NCBI GenBank assembly: GCA_964653145.1
Contig: CAZZCG010000011.1
Span: 1-64,000, forward strand
Reading direction: 5' to 3'
DNA: 64,000 nucleotides
Origin: Pseudocalidococcus sp964653145
Lineage (GTDB): Bacteria > Cyanobacteriota > Cyanobacteriia > Thermosynechococcales > Thermosynechococcaceae
In this document: positions 18,777 to 27,288 of the stretch, piece after piece
How positions within the stretch are numbered: the first letter of the stretch is position 1
How the letters are laid out: every line of letters begins with the position of its first letter
The notes under the pieces: model-generated
Databases searched by the model: none
Told to the model about the DNA's origin: nothing
What the model saw: only the letters and a program-made list of their open reading frames with translations
Position numbers and translations under genes: made by a program

Positions 18777-18966
18777 ACTAACGGGAGAAAACTGGAGTCT
18801 TCACCTAAAACCCTAAGCTCCTGCACCTCAGCAACGGCTTAATCCTGGAGTTGACCTTTGGCCTACCTTGGAACATCCGGTTCATGCTGACAAATGGCTG
18901 TCGGGGTTGGGTTTGGGGAATACTTCCGGTGAGTTGCTGTTTACGGGATTACCACGCTCGCCCAAC

Positions 18967-19833
18967 ATGGTTCAAACCATTGCCCAGCTACTTGTGAATG
19001 GCCTGGCCCTGGGGTCGATTATTGCCCTTGCGGCCATTGGGTTAAGCCTGACCTTTGGGATTTTACGGTTGCCCAACTTTGCCCACGGCGACTTCATGAC
19101 CTTAGGTGCGTATCTGATTTTGCTGGCCAGTGGCCTGGGGCTACCGCTGTGGCCGGCGATCTTTGTGGGTGCAGCTTTAACCGCCCTAGCGATGGTCATA
19201 ACCGAAAAACTGGTCTGGTCAAGGATGCGGGCACGACGGGCCACATCCACAACCCTGGTGATTATTTCCATTGGTTTATCCCTATTTTTGCGGAATGGGG
19301 TGATTCTCCTGTGGGGCAGTGAAAACCAAGCCTTTGCGCTGCCCATCAAGACCGCCGTGGATATTGCCGGGATCAAGGTGGTCTATTACAACCTCATCGT
19401 CATGGGCCTGGCGGTGATCTCAATTATGGGTATTCACCTCCTATTGCAGCACACCAAGGTGGGTAAGGCGATGCGGGCGGTTGCTGACGATCTAGATTTG
19501 GCTAGAATTACCGGGGTCAATGTGGATCGGGTTGTCCTGTGGACTTGGCTGATTACGGGTATTTTGACCGGGATCAGTGGCGGGCTGTACGGGTTAATTA
19601 CAGCGATTCGCCCCAATATGGGTTGGTTCTTAATTTTACCGATGTTTGCCGCTGTGATTCTGGGTGGTATTGGGAATCCCTATGGAGCCATTGCTGGGGC
19701 CTTAATCATTGGAGTTGCCCAGGAATTGAGTACGTTGGTTCTGCCCACCGAATATAAATTGGCCGTGGCCCTAGCCCTAATGATGCTGGTACTCCTTTTT
19801 CGTCCCCAAGGCTTATTCCGCGGCACCCTCTAG
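18967..19833 (+). CDS. Branched-chain/neutral amino-acid ABC transporter permease (LivH type)
   Basis: 288 aa from the ATG at 18967; an in-frame ATG at 18868 would add a poor 33-residue extension. About eight membrane helices. Family marks are ALGSIIALAAIGLSLTFGILRLPNFAHGDFMTLGAY at the N-terminus (the LivH signature) and the EAA-like loop AKAMRAVADDLDLARITGVNVDRV-type segment (here KVGKAMRAVADDLDLARI). It should pair with a LivM-type permease, two ATPases and a binding protein, none adjacent, as in the dispersed cyanobacterial Nat system where NatD is the LivH homologue. Confidence 0.9.
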   Translation: MVQTIAQLLVNGLALGSIIALAAIGLSLTFGILRLPNFAHGDFMTLGAYLILLASGLGLPLWPAIFVGAALTALAMVITEKLVWSRMRARRATSTTLVIISIGLSLFLRNGVILLWGSENQAFALPIKTAVDIAGIKVVYYNLIVMGLAVISIMGIHLLLQHTKVGKAMRAVADDLDLARITGVNVDRVVLWTWLITGILTGISGGLYGLITAIRPNMGWFLILPMFAAVILGGIGNPYGAIAGALIIGVAQELSTLVLPTEYKLAVALALMMLVLLFRPQGLFRGTL

Positions 19834-19933
19834 GGTGGTTTCCAAAAAACTCTGGGTAATTAGGCTAATCTCTAAGAACCAGAGAGCGTTAGAGCATTCA
19901 ACAACGATCTCAGCATCAAGGATTTAGCAGCAG

Positions 19934-20869
19934 ATGGGAGTTCAAGCAGAATTTATGGATAGTTTGCGTGGGCGTGATGTTCTCAGCATGGCGGATTTAA
20001 GTCGGGATGAGGTGTTGTACCTGCTGGATTTTGCCACGCAAATGAAGTCTGGCCTGGTCACGCCCCATTGTCCGAAAGTCCTGGGCTTGCTCTTTCAAAA
20101 AGCTTCAACTCGGACTCGGGTTAGTTTCTCCGTAGCCATGTACCAGTTGGGTGGCAACATCATTGACCTCAATCCACAATCAACCCAGGTCGGGCGGGGT
20201 GAACCCTTACCGGATACGGCCCGAGTCTTGGATCGGTACCTGGATGCCCTTGCGATTCGCACTTTTGACCAGGCCGACTTAGAAACCATCGCCAACCACG
20301 CCCGGATTCCCGTGATCAATGCCTTGACGGATCGAGAACACCCCTGCCAAGTTTTAGCAGACCTACTGACGCTGAAAGAATCCTTTGGGGGCCTGGAGAA
20401 ACTGACCTTAACCTATGTGGGGGATGGCAACAATATGGCCCATTCTTTGCTGTTGGGATGCGCCCTTGTCGGGGTTAATGTCCGGATTGCCGCTCCCTTA
20501 GGTTATCAACCCTTACCGGAAATCGTTGCCCAGGCCCAGGCCATTGCTGCTGGCACCAGTGAGGTCGTAATCACCACAGATATTCAAGCCGCCGCCACAG
20601 GTAGCCATGCCCTCTATACTGATGTTTGGGCCAGCATGGGGCAGGAAGCCGAAGCCGCCGACCGTATTCCCCTGTTTCAGCCCTACCAAATCAATGATGA
20701 ACTCCTGGGCTTAGCGGATCCGGAAGCCATTGTCCTGCACTGTTTGCCCGCCCATCGGGGAGAAGAAATTACCGCCGCAGTTCTGGAGGGTCCCCAATCT
20801 CGAGTGTGGGAAGAAGCAGAAAACCGCCTCCATGCCCAGAAAGCCCTACTGGCAAGCATTTTGGCCTAA
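19934..20869 (+). CDS. argF: Ornithine carbamoyltransferase
   Basis: 311 aa; makes citrulline from ornithine and carbamoyl phosphate in arginine synthesis. Carbamoyl-phosphate motif STRTR at residues 58-62, HPCQ in the second phosphate-binding loop (EHPCQVLADL), GDGNNMAHS domain hinge and the ornithine motif HCLPAHRGEE near the C-terminus. Full length. Monocistronic: it ends 25 bp before a convergent gene. Confidence 0.97.
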   Translation: MGVQAEFMDSLRGRDVLSMADLSRDEVLYLLDFATQMKSGLVTPHCPKVLGLLFQKASTRTRVSFSVAMYQLGGNIIDLNPQSTQVGRGEPLPDTARVLDRYLDALAIRTFDQADLETIANHARIPVINALTDREHPCQVLADLLTLKESFGGLEKLTLTYVGDGNNMAHSLLLGCALVGVNVRIAAPLGYQPLPEIVAQAQAIAAGTSEVVITTDIQAAATGSHALYTDVWASMGQEAEAADRIPLFQPYQINDELLGLADPEAIVLHCLPAHRGEEITAAVLEGPQSRVWEEAENRLHAQKALLASILA

Positions 20870-20894
20870 AGCCACAGCCCAGGGAACAGCAAGC

Positions 20895-21263
20895 TCAATA
20901 GCTACAGACCGTATCCAGCATTTTTTGGGTGGCGGCAGAACGGGGGCGATGGGTGGCGCGTTCAGGATAGGTTGTCCAGGTATTGTCCAGACAGTTGGCC
21001 TGGGATTCAACCCGCTCATTCCCCAAGTAATAGACAAAGCGGACATTTTCATCGGAAACTCGGCGGGCCGTACAGGTATCTAAGTAGATTGAAGCTCCGG
21101 TGACCGCTCGCCCAAAATAAACGTTACAGCCCTGGGCCAGTAGCAGGTGGGGTATCCCAAAGGACTCAGGCATCGCAGGATTGACGGCCGGCTTCAGGAC
21201 AAGTGGCGATCCCCCTAAAGCCAATTCTGAAATGATCACTGTCCCCCAAAGGAGTGAATTCAT
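20895..21263 (-). CDS. Small exported protein with conserved cysteines
   Basis: 122 aa with a weakly hydrophobic N-terminus (LLWGTVIISELALGGSPLVL) that may be a signal peptide, followed by a mature part with four cysteines (GCNVYFG, DTCTARRV, NCLDNTW, DTVCSY) suited to two disulfides. No family recognised; short secreted cysteine proteins of this size are common in cyanobacteria. Convergent with argF. Confidence 0.65.
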   Translation of the reverse strand: MNSLLWGTVIISELALGGSPLVLKPAVNPAMPESFGIPHLLLAQGCNVYFGRAVTGASIYLDTCTARRVSDENVRFVYYLGNERVESQANCLDNTWTTYPERATHRPRSAATQKMLDTVCSY

Positions 21264-21738
21264 AGCTAACTACCGTAACCCGACACTTTCAGGCTAGCCA
21301 AAGGGTTAGAGGGGGTTGGCCCTGTCGTAGTATTTCTTTACTGGTCTTGAAATGTTTCGTAGTACCGGCGGGCCGCCCAGTGACAGACCTCTCAGTTCCC
21401 TCTTCTTTGCCCTGGGCATGCAACGAGGAAGATTGTCTTTTTGTTTTGGAGTGTGAAAAAATTTTCAAAATCTTCATGGGCGTTACTCTCGGGTAGCTGA
21501 CGTTGAGCAGAAATGACTATGGTCAAAAGCTTTAACAGTGGGATGATTGAGGGTCTTAGGTTGGTCAGAAACAACGATTTTTTTTAGATTCGGGATGCGT
21601 CTGCGCCAATGGCGGCAATTAGTCCTAGGATTGTCAGCAGGACAGTTCAAAGACCCGGCCTAGTCCGGTTCAGCACCCAGAGAATTGGGCTGTCAACGTT
21701 GTCACAATCAACCTGATTCAGCGGATTAGGGAGTACCA
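21264..21738. other. Intergenic region
   Basis: 475 bases between divergently transcribed genes. Short ORFs exist but none has a plausible start with ribosome site or a family match. GC-rich patches near 21360-21420 could fold, but I cannot name an RNA. Confidence 0.35.
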
Positions 21739-22929
21739 ATGGAAACCAATTGTTGCATTGTTGGGGGTGGGCCAGCGGGTGTGATTCTTGGTCTGCTTTT
21801 GGCTCGGCAGGGGATTGAAGTCACACTTCTGGAAAAACATCAGGACTTTGATCGGGATTTTCGGGGAGACACTTTACATCCACCAACCATGGAGCTTTTT
21901 GAAGGCCTGGGCCTGGTTGAATCTGTTCTTGCCCTCCCCCACAGTCAATTAGGCCATCTGACCCTACAAACCCCCAAACAAGCCTACGAACTGGTGAGTT
22001 TTGCCACCCTTAAGAGCCATTTCCCCTACGTCACCGTCATTCCCCAGGCCCTGATCCTCAACCTACTGGTACAAGAGGCGCAAAAATATCCTTCGTTTCA
22101 TCTAATTTTGGGAGCTAATGTCCAGGAGATTATTCAAAACGAGGGCAAGGTGGAGGGGGTGCGTTATCGCCAAGGGGAGACAATCCACGAGGTTAAAGCT
22201 TCCTTAACGGTGGCGGCTGATGGTCGATTCTCCCAAATTCGCAAACTATTAGGATTAACCCCAATTGCCAGTTCCCCACCCATGGATGTGCTGTGGTTTC
22301 GAGTGCCGCGCTGGGCTGGGGATAACTCCTTGGGGGCAGAAGTGCGGGTCGGAAATGGCAAGATGCTGGTGGTGTTAGAGCGGTCTGACCATTGGCAGTT
22401 GGGCTTGACGATTCCCAAAGGCAGCTACCAAACTCTTCGGCAAGCTGGAATTTCTGCGGTTCATGACGTTGTGAGCCAATTAGCCCCAGAACTCGCTGGT
22501 GAACGCTTAGCAGGATTACAAAAGTGGTCTGATATTGCCTTTCTTGCGGTGGAATCCAGTTACTTGCCCCGCTGGTATGTCCCTGGCCTGATTCTAATTG
22601 GCGATGCGGCCCATGTCATGTCTCCAGTGGGCGGAGTGGGCATTAACTATGCAGTTCAAGATGCCATGGCCTGTGCTAAGTATCTGAGTCAACCCCTGAA
22701 AACCGGCACCCTCAGCCTCAGTGACTTGGCCAAAATCCAAAATCACCGCTTCCTGCCTGTGCGCCTCATTCAAACCATCCAGGCCACAATTCAAAAACAG
22801 ATTATTTTCCCAGCCTTGACGTCTGATGCTAGTTTTTCTCCACCAAGGTTGATGCAACTCCCCCTGGCAAAATCTCTCCTTGCCCAAATGCTCAGTTATG
22901 GACTCTGGCCCGTAAAGTTAGAACTTTAG
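21739..22929 (+). CDS. FAD-dependent monooxygenase (UbiH/PHBH family)
   Basis: 396 aa flavoprotein hydroxylase. N-terminal Rossmann FAD motif CCIVGGGPAGVILGLLLARQ with the ribose-binding Glu in LLEK, the PHBH-family DG segment ADGRFSQIRKLLG, and the second FAD motif GDAAHVMSPVGGVGINYAVQDA. Substrate cannot be read from sequence; relatives act on aromatic rings, quinone precursors or tetracycline-like compounds. The neighbours give no pathway hint. It overlaps the tail of the convergent DUF4330 gene by four bases. Confidence 0.9.
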   Translation: METNCCIVGGGPAGVILGLLLARQGIEVTLLEKHQDFDRDFRGDTLHPPTMELFEGLGLVESVLALPHSQLGHLTLQTPKQAYELVSFATLKSHFPYVTVIPQALILNLLVQEAQKYPSFHLILGANVQEIIQNEGKVEGVRYRQGETIHEVKASLTVAADGRFSQIRKLLGLTPIASSPPMDVLWFRVPRWAGDNSLGAEVRVGNGKMLVVLERSDHWQLGLTIPKGSYQTLRQAGISAVHDVVSQLAPELAGERLAGLQKWSDIAFLAVESSYLPRWYVPGLILIGDAAHVMSPVGGVGINYAVQDAMACAKYLSQPLKTGTLSLSDLAKIQNHRFLPVRLIQTIQATIQKQIIFPALTSDASFSPPRLMQLPLAKSLLAQMLSYGLWPVKLEL

Positions 22930-23447
22930 GAACCTACCCGAACATCCACCACAGTACCGCGGGCATTGTAATTGGGATTATCTAGCTCGACAGGGGTGCC
23001 GACTTTAACGTTACTGTTACCGAGGACAGGGCCATTGGCGGTGACTTGTCCTTTACCTTCAAGGGTAAATAGAACATTGCTGCTAAAAGCCATTTCCGGC
23101 CGAGGATCGGGTAATGCTCTGACAGAACCATCCGGTTGGGATACGGTGACGGTGCGGGGCAAATATTCCACATTCTTGATGTCCACTTGACCGTAGGGTT
23201 GGTTGCGAATGATGAAATTCGCCTTTTCCCCAGACTTAACCATGGCGGGGGCATTGCGGGTTCCCAGGCCAATGACCAGGACATCCACTTCAATGGGCTT
23301 GCTAGCAGCACTTTGGGCAATGGAGGTTCCTGATTTTCCAGGGACAAAGAGCAAACCCACCACCACCAGCAGCAAGACCAGCGCCGCGCCAATATCCAAA
23401 AGACTCAATTTCCCGAAAACGCGACCCTGGGAATCAATTAACGCCAT
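22926..23447 (-). CDS. DUF4330 family membrane protein
   Basis: 173 aa. N-terminus MALIDSQGRVFGKLSLLDIGAAL followed by one membrane helix (LVLLLVVVGLLFV) and a soluble beta-rich domain with repeated phrases (VKSGEKANFIIRNQPYG, VKVGTPVELDNPNYN), the standard layout of DUF4330. Found mainly in cyanobacteria and some firmicutes; function unknown, probably facing the periplasm or thylakoid lumen. Confidence 0.88.
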   Translation of the reverse strand: MALIDSQGRVFGKLSLLDIGAALVLLLVVVGLLFVPGKSGTSIAQSAASKPIEVDVLVIGLGTRNAPAMVKSGEKANFIIRNQPYGQVDIKNVEYLPRTVTVSQPDGSVRALPDPRPEMAFSSNVLFTLEGKGQVTANGPVLGNSNVKVGTPVELDNPNYNARGTVVDVRVGS

Positions 23448-23652
23448 CGGACTCTCTCAATGCACTTGCTACGGAACTGGGATTGACCTGGCTGGGTTAA
23501 GGAAACCATTGAATCCATTGAATATAACCAAACCAACGTCATCCTCCAGTCAGCCTATCATGACCGCTCCCCCGGAGAATGGCACAGACCAGTTGGAACT
23601 TTTGCAAATTCTGGCTAGTCTTGGGGGATAATCCTTCGCAACTAAAATTCCC

Positions 23653-24510
23653 GTGAATCCTACTCCTCGGCAAACCCGCTGGTTTCTGCGCATTGCGGTC
23701 ATTAGTCTTGCCCTTAGCCTTTGCTTGCACCCCCTTGCGGCCCAGGCCCAAAGCGTCCTTGACCGAATTTTGATGCAGGGAATTCAGTTAATGCAGGTGT
23801 CCAACATTAGCCCGCAACAGGAAGTCGTGATTGGCCGGCAAATTAACCAGCAAATGCTCCGGCAAGGGATGCGCCTGAGCACTAATCCGAATTTGCAAGC
23901 CTACATCAATCGGATTGGCCAACGACTGGTGAATGTGACGGAGCGAAAAAATATTCCCTACACCTTTCAAGTGATCAACGACCGGAATGTGAATGCCTAT
24001 GCGACGATGGGGGGCTTTGTTTACCTGACCACTGGACTCATTGCCACGGCAGAAAATGAAGCGGAACTCGCCAGCGTCATTGGCCATGAAATTGGGCATA
24101 TTGAACAACGCCACGTAATTCAACAAATGCAGCAAACCCTTTTAGCCCAGGGACTGCTAACCGTAGCTGGTTTAGATCGGGATCAAGGAGTACTAATGGC
24201 CACGGAACTCGCTTTTCGGCGCCCCCGGAGTCGGCAGGATGAATTGGCGGCGGATCGGGTGGGCTTAATTCTCTTGGCTCGGAGCAACTATGGAACCATT
24301 GGCCTCCCATCCTTTTTGACAAAATTGGCCCAAAAGCCCGCTCCCCCCGCGATCCTCAGTACCCACCCCGCCGCCCGTGATCGTGTTGTTATTGCCCAGC
24401 AACTAATTCAATCGGGAATTAATAACAATTGCGTCAATACTCCCCAAGACCCTAACTGTGGCCTGGATAACGCCCTATATCAGAACGGGATTCGTTCTTT
24501 TGTGAATTAG
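23653..24510 (+). CDS. M48-family zinc metalloprotease, exported
   Basis: 285 aa, GTG start. Signal peptide of about 33 residues (AVISLALSLCLHPLAAQAQS). Zinc site HEIGH at residues 145-149 with a further His in IEQRH, and the third ligand Glu in RQDELAADRVG. This is the BepA/LoiP-like subgroup acting in outer-membrane protein quality control. Upstream of the catalytic core, YATMGGFVYLTTGLI is the usual edge strand. No TPR tail, so it is shorter than BepA. Monocistronic. Confidence 0.92.
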   Translation: MNPTPRQTRWFLRIAVISLALSLCLHPLAAQAQSVLDRILMQGIQLMQVSNISPQQEVVIGRQINQQMLRQGMRLSTNPNLQAYINRIGQRLVNVTERKNIPYTFQVINDRNVNAYATMGGFVYLTTGLIATAENEAELASVIGHEIGHIEQRHVIQQMQQTLLAQGLLTVAGLDRDQGVLMATELAFRRPRSRQDELAADRVGLILLARSNYGTIGLPSFLTKLAQKPAPPAILSTHPAARDRVVIAQQLIQSGINNNCVNTPQDPNCGLDNALYQNGIRSFVN

Positions 24511-24534
24511 GAAATTAATTGGGAAGCTTAGACT

Positions 24535-25542
24535 TTAGTTAACCGGATCTGGGGGTGGCCAATTGTCATCTTCTGATGTATGTCCTGATTCCGTATCCGG
24601 TACAGGTTCATTGGTCGGCTCAGGCATCTCAGGTTCTCCAAAGTCAGGCTCGGCGGTTGGAATTGGTTCATCCTCTGCTTCAGGACTGGCAAAATTGGAT
24701 TGTTCACTGGTCATGTCTAGCTCATCGGACGCTGGGGATTCAGTTTTAGGGAAAAACTCCGGTGCTAGCGTCTCTATATCCTCAGAGGCATCTGCTTCGG
24801 GTTGGGGCGAATCTAAAGAGGCGGCTGCAAGCTCTACCACTTCTTCAGAAATCACTTCAATAGCTGGGGGTTCAGTATCTGAAGTTGATGTTGATGAGTC
24901 CCCTATGGAGGTTGTGACAGTTTCATCAGATTCAGGTGACGCAATAAACTCTTCAGCGGCTTTGTTGACGGTTTCAGTTATCTCTGCTGGGGCTTCTGAG
25001 GTCGGTTCCGAAACTGTGGACTCAAACTCTTCTAAATCATTTAAATCATTATTTTTGGGTTCAGGTTCAACGGCTGGGGTTGATTGATTCGCTGGTGAGG
25101 GCATTTTGGGCAACACCCCTTGAAACTGTCCTTTAAGTTTTTCAAGATCGACCTTACTCACCCATTCGGAAATTTGTGTGGCAATTTTGCTGCTGGGAAC
25201 ACCGTCCTCACTACTGGCCTGGCCTGGTAAAAGGGCCTTCAGGGATTGCCAGAGTTTTTCAGCTTCTGTTGCATCGGTTTTTAATTTGGGATTGGTGAGT
25301 TGGCGTCGATAGGATAGACTTTGCCAGCCAAACCAGAGAATTAAGGCCACGGCTGCGGTTTCCCCCAGCAACAAGCCTCCTCGCAACCGCTCCGCATAGA
25401 TGAACAGGGTTAGGGCAAAAAACAAGCCAACGCCACTGAAAATCAAGTCATTTTTGCGATGGAGTTCGGGAAAAAAGAATGCCGTTAAATACAGCCCAAA
25501 ACTGCCAAACGCCATCACCCAGGCCAGCAAATAGGTCAACAT
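24535..25542 (-). CDS. ycf66: Ycf66 family protein with long acidic tail
   Basis: 335 aa. N-terminal 80 residues match Ycf66: helices LLAWVMAFGSFGLYLTAFFF, LIFSGVGLFFALTLFIYAERLRGGL and TAAVALILWFGWQSL. The remaining 220 residues are low-complexity, rich in Glu, Ser, Thr, Pro and Asp, and probably disordered. Found in cyanobacteria and plastids; the function is undetermined. The acidic tail creates a long antisense Ser-rich ORF which is not real. Confidence 0.88.
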   Translation of the reverse strand: MLTYLLAWVMAFGSFGLYLTAFFFPELHRKNDLIFSGVGLFFALTLFIYAERLRGGLLLGETAAVALILWFGWQSLSYRRQLTNPKLKTDATEAEKLWQSLKALLPGQASSEDGVPSSKIATQISEWVSKVDLEKLKGQFQGVLPKMPSPANQSTPAVEPEPKNNDLNDLEEFESTVSEPTSEAPAEITETVNKAAEEFIASPESDETVTTSIGDSSTSTSDTEPPAIEVISEEVVELAAASLDSPQPEADASEDIETLAPEFFPKTESPASDELDMTSEQSNFASPEAEDEPIPTAEPDFGEPEMPEPTNEPVPDTESGHTSEDDNWPPPDPVN

Positions 25543-25828
25543 TCCGCCATCATCCTCTGTTGCAACGGTGGAGTTCTGATGAGATTAACCCTTACCTTAT
25601 CACCCCCCAGGCCTGGATTCAGCCCCAGAAATATCCCCCGTCAACTGACCCAAAATCCCCAAGCCCCCCTACTAATTGAGTTCAAGGTCAAGAGTGGGTT
25701 AAGGCTTAATTAACATTTACGATTTTTATCAACTCTGATGAAATTTCAGTTGATAATGTGGCTCCCCCCTAGATAATTAGGGTAGAAAAGCCTCAGCACA
25801 CGGTCATTTGGGAGGATCAGTAGAAAGA

Positions 25829-26341
25829 ATGTTTAAGAAAATTCTTGTTGCAGTGGATGGCACAGATCTTGGAGATAAAGCTTACCAAGAAGCCCTTACT
25901 CTTGCCCAGGCCAACGAAGCTGCCTTGATGTTAGTTCACGTTATGTCTCCCATGAATGAAGCCTATCCCGATCCAATTTTTGCGGCACCGGGGGCAACGG
26001 GCGTTTACATTGGTCTCCACGAAGAGGTTATGAAAGTTTATACCGAACAGTGGGAAGCCTTTGAACAGCGGGGCCTGGATCTACTACGAAACTTAACGGA
26101 TATGGCCACCGCCGCAGGTATACCAACGGAATTTACCCAGGCCCTCGGGGATCCCGGCAAAGCAATTTGTAATCTCGCCCATGAGTGGGATGCTGATCTA
26201 ATTGTGTTGGGGCGACGCGGTCTTAAGGGGTTAAGCGAGCTGTTTTTGGGTAGTGTCAGTAATTATGTAATGCACCATGCCCATTGCTCCGTGTTGACCA
26301 TTCAAGGGGAAAAGGCCAAAGATGCAACCGCAGCCGCATGA
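25829..26341 (+). CDS. Universal stress protein (UspA family)
   Basis: 170 aa from the ATG at 25829 (MFKKILVAVDGTD); the TTG at 25808 gives an unlikely extension. The ATP-binding variant is indicated by the C-terminal G-2x-G-9x-G(S) pattern: LGRRGLKGLSELFLGSVSNYVMHHAHCSVLTI. Cytoplasmic dimer induced by stress in other bacteria. Stand-alone gene. Confidence 0.92.
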   Translation: MFKKILVAVDGTDLGDKAYQEALTLAQANEAALMLVHVMSPMNEAYPDPIFAAPGATGVYIGLHEEVMKVYTEQWEAFEQRGLDLLRNLTDMATAAGIPTEFTQALGDPGKAICNLAHEWDADLIVLGRRGLKGLSELFLGSVSNYVMHHAHCSVLTIQGEKAKDATAAA

Positions 26342-26444
26342 GGTAAGCCCAACACTGCCCCAGCCCAACTGCCCTGACTAGATGCGGGTAACGCATTGTT
26401 TTATGCTCAACTTAGTGGCTTCGGGCATGGCACAGGAAAAGGGT

Positions 26445-27002
26445 ATGACACAGCGGATATTGTCGGCGTTAATTGTGGTCGTGGCGTTACTGTTGGGGGG
26501 GTGTGGTGCAAGCCCAACCGGTGGCCTCCAATCCTATGTCGATAGCCTGGATGGATATCAATTTCTCTATCCCACGGGCTGGGTTCAGGTGGAGGTGAGC
26601 GGTAATGCCGATGTGGTCTTTCATGACATCATCCAAACTACTGAAAATGTCAGTGTTGTCGTCAGTGAAACCGCCAGTAACAAAACCCTAGCGGATCTCG
26701 GCAGCCCAGAAGTGGTTGGCCAACGGTTGCTGCGGAATGTCATTGCCCCCCAGGACTCTGGTCGCACGGCTGAACTTTTGGCGGCAGCAGCGGTGGATGT
26801 GGGCCCAAAAACCTACTACTCCATGGAATATCTGGTTCAACTACCGGCAAGCAATGGGAGTGCGCAAGAGCGGCATAATGTCTCCACGATTGCCATCAGT
26901 CGCGGCAAAGTTTTTACCCTCAGTGTTTCTGCTCCCGAAGACCGTTGGCCGAAAGTTGAGGATCGCTATCGACAAATTGCCCAGTCCTTTTCGGTGTATT
27001 AA
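26445..27002 (+). CDS. PsbP-like lipoprotein (CyanoP)
   Basis: 185 aa from the ATG at 26445, which has an AGGAAAAGGG ribosome site; upstream in-frame ATGs lack one. Lipobox LLGGCGAS places it on the thylakoid lumenal face. The PsbP fold is read from LQSYVDSLDGYQFLYPTGWVQVEVSGNADVVFHDIIQTTENVSVVV and the C-terminal VEDRYRQIAQSF. CyanoP associates with photosystem II assembly or stability. It is the last core gene before tRNA-Ala and the island. Confidence 0.9.
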   Translation: MTQRILSALIVVVALLLGGCGASPTGGLQSYVDSLDGYQFLYPTGWVQVEVSGNADVVFHDIIQTTENVSVVVSETASNKTLADLGSPEVVGQRLLRNVIAPQDSGRTAELLAAAAVDVGPKTYYSMEYLVQLPASNGSAQERHNVSTIAISRGKVFTLSVSAPEDRWPKVEDRYRQIAQSFSVY

Positions 27003-27048
27003 ATGTATTAGAATAATGATCCATTTTGTCCGGGTCGCGCCGGGGCCT

Positions 27049-27121
27049 GGGGAGTTAGCTCAGTTGGTAGAGCGTTGCGATCGCACCGCAAAGGTCAGGG
27101 ATTCGAATTCCCTACTCTCCA
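27049..27121 (+). tRNA. tRNA-Ala (CGC)
   Basis: Full cloverleaf: acceptor GGGGAGT with ACTCTCC, D arm GCTC...GAGC, anticodon stem TTGCG/CGCAA around loop ATCGCAC (anticodon CGC, U33 present), variable AGGTC and T arm AGGGA-TTCGAAT-TCCCT, discriminator A. The G3-U70 wobble pair, the alanine identity element, is present. No CCA is encoded. Its 3' end is part of the att site of the island. The anticodon arm contains a HIP1 octamer (27077-27084). Confidence 0.96.
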
Positions 27122-27129
27122 TAAAATAT
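27110..27129 (+). repeat. attL core
   Basis: CCCTACTCTCCATAAAATAT, spanning the 3' acceptor end of tRNA-Ala; identical copy at 53249-53268. Insertion here leaves a functional tRNA at the left end. Confidence 0.85.
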
Positions 27130-27136
27130 CTATCTG

Positions 27137-27155
27137 AGACAGTCTGAGACTGTCT
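27137..27155. repeat. Perfect palindrome at island left end
   Basis: AGACAGTCT-G-AGACTGTCT, a 9-1-9 perfect inverted repeat 8 bp beyond the att core. The equivalent place at the right end (53276-53294) holds an imperfect version. Position suggests an integrase or excisionase binding site, or a tRNA terminator stem. Confidence 0.6.
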
Positions 27156-27199
27156 ATAAGTCTTTGTGTGGAAAGGGTTTAAGCCATATTCGTTGTCTT

Positions 27200-27210
27200 A
27201 CTCAGTCTCA
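27200..27210 (+). repeat. Candidate attP arm site ACTCAGTCTCA, left
   Basis: The 11-mer ACTCAGTCTCA occurs inside the left end here and inside the right end at 53193-53203. Repeated short sites flanking the core are typical arm-type integrase sites; a related ATCAGTCTCG lies outside at about 53338. Confidence 0.45.
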
Positions 27211-27288
27211 TTTTGTCTAGGGTAAGCTAGGGGTATATGGGGGTGCTTTTCAGGGTATAGCCCCCAAGAGTAAAAGGTGTTACCCCCA

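Larger units (their letters stand above)
27110..27222 (+). repeat. Long imperfect direct repeat, left copy
   Basis: Beyond the 20-bp core, 27130-27222 aligns without gaps to 53269-53361 with scattered mismatches (for example the shared AAAGGGTTTAAGCC). By eye about three quarters of bases agree. The left copy is inside the island between att and integrase; the right copy is outside it. Confidence 0.8.

Noticed and set aside
21264..21738. Possible structured RNA (6S or tmRNA)
   Set aside because: GC-rich patches fold by eye but no diagnostic sequence of 6S, tmRNA, SRP or RNase P RNA is present.
24563..25087. 174-aa plus-strand Ser/Val-rich ORF
   Set aside because: Antisense of the acidic low-complexity tail of Ycf66; no ribosome site and repetitive composition dictated by the other strand.
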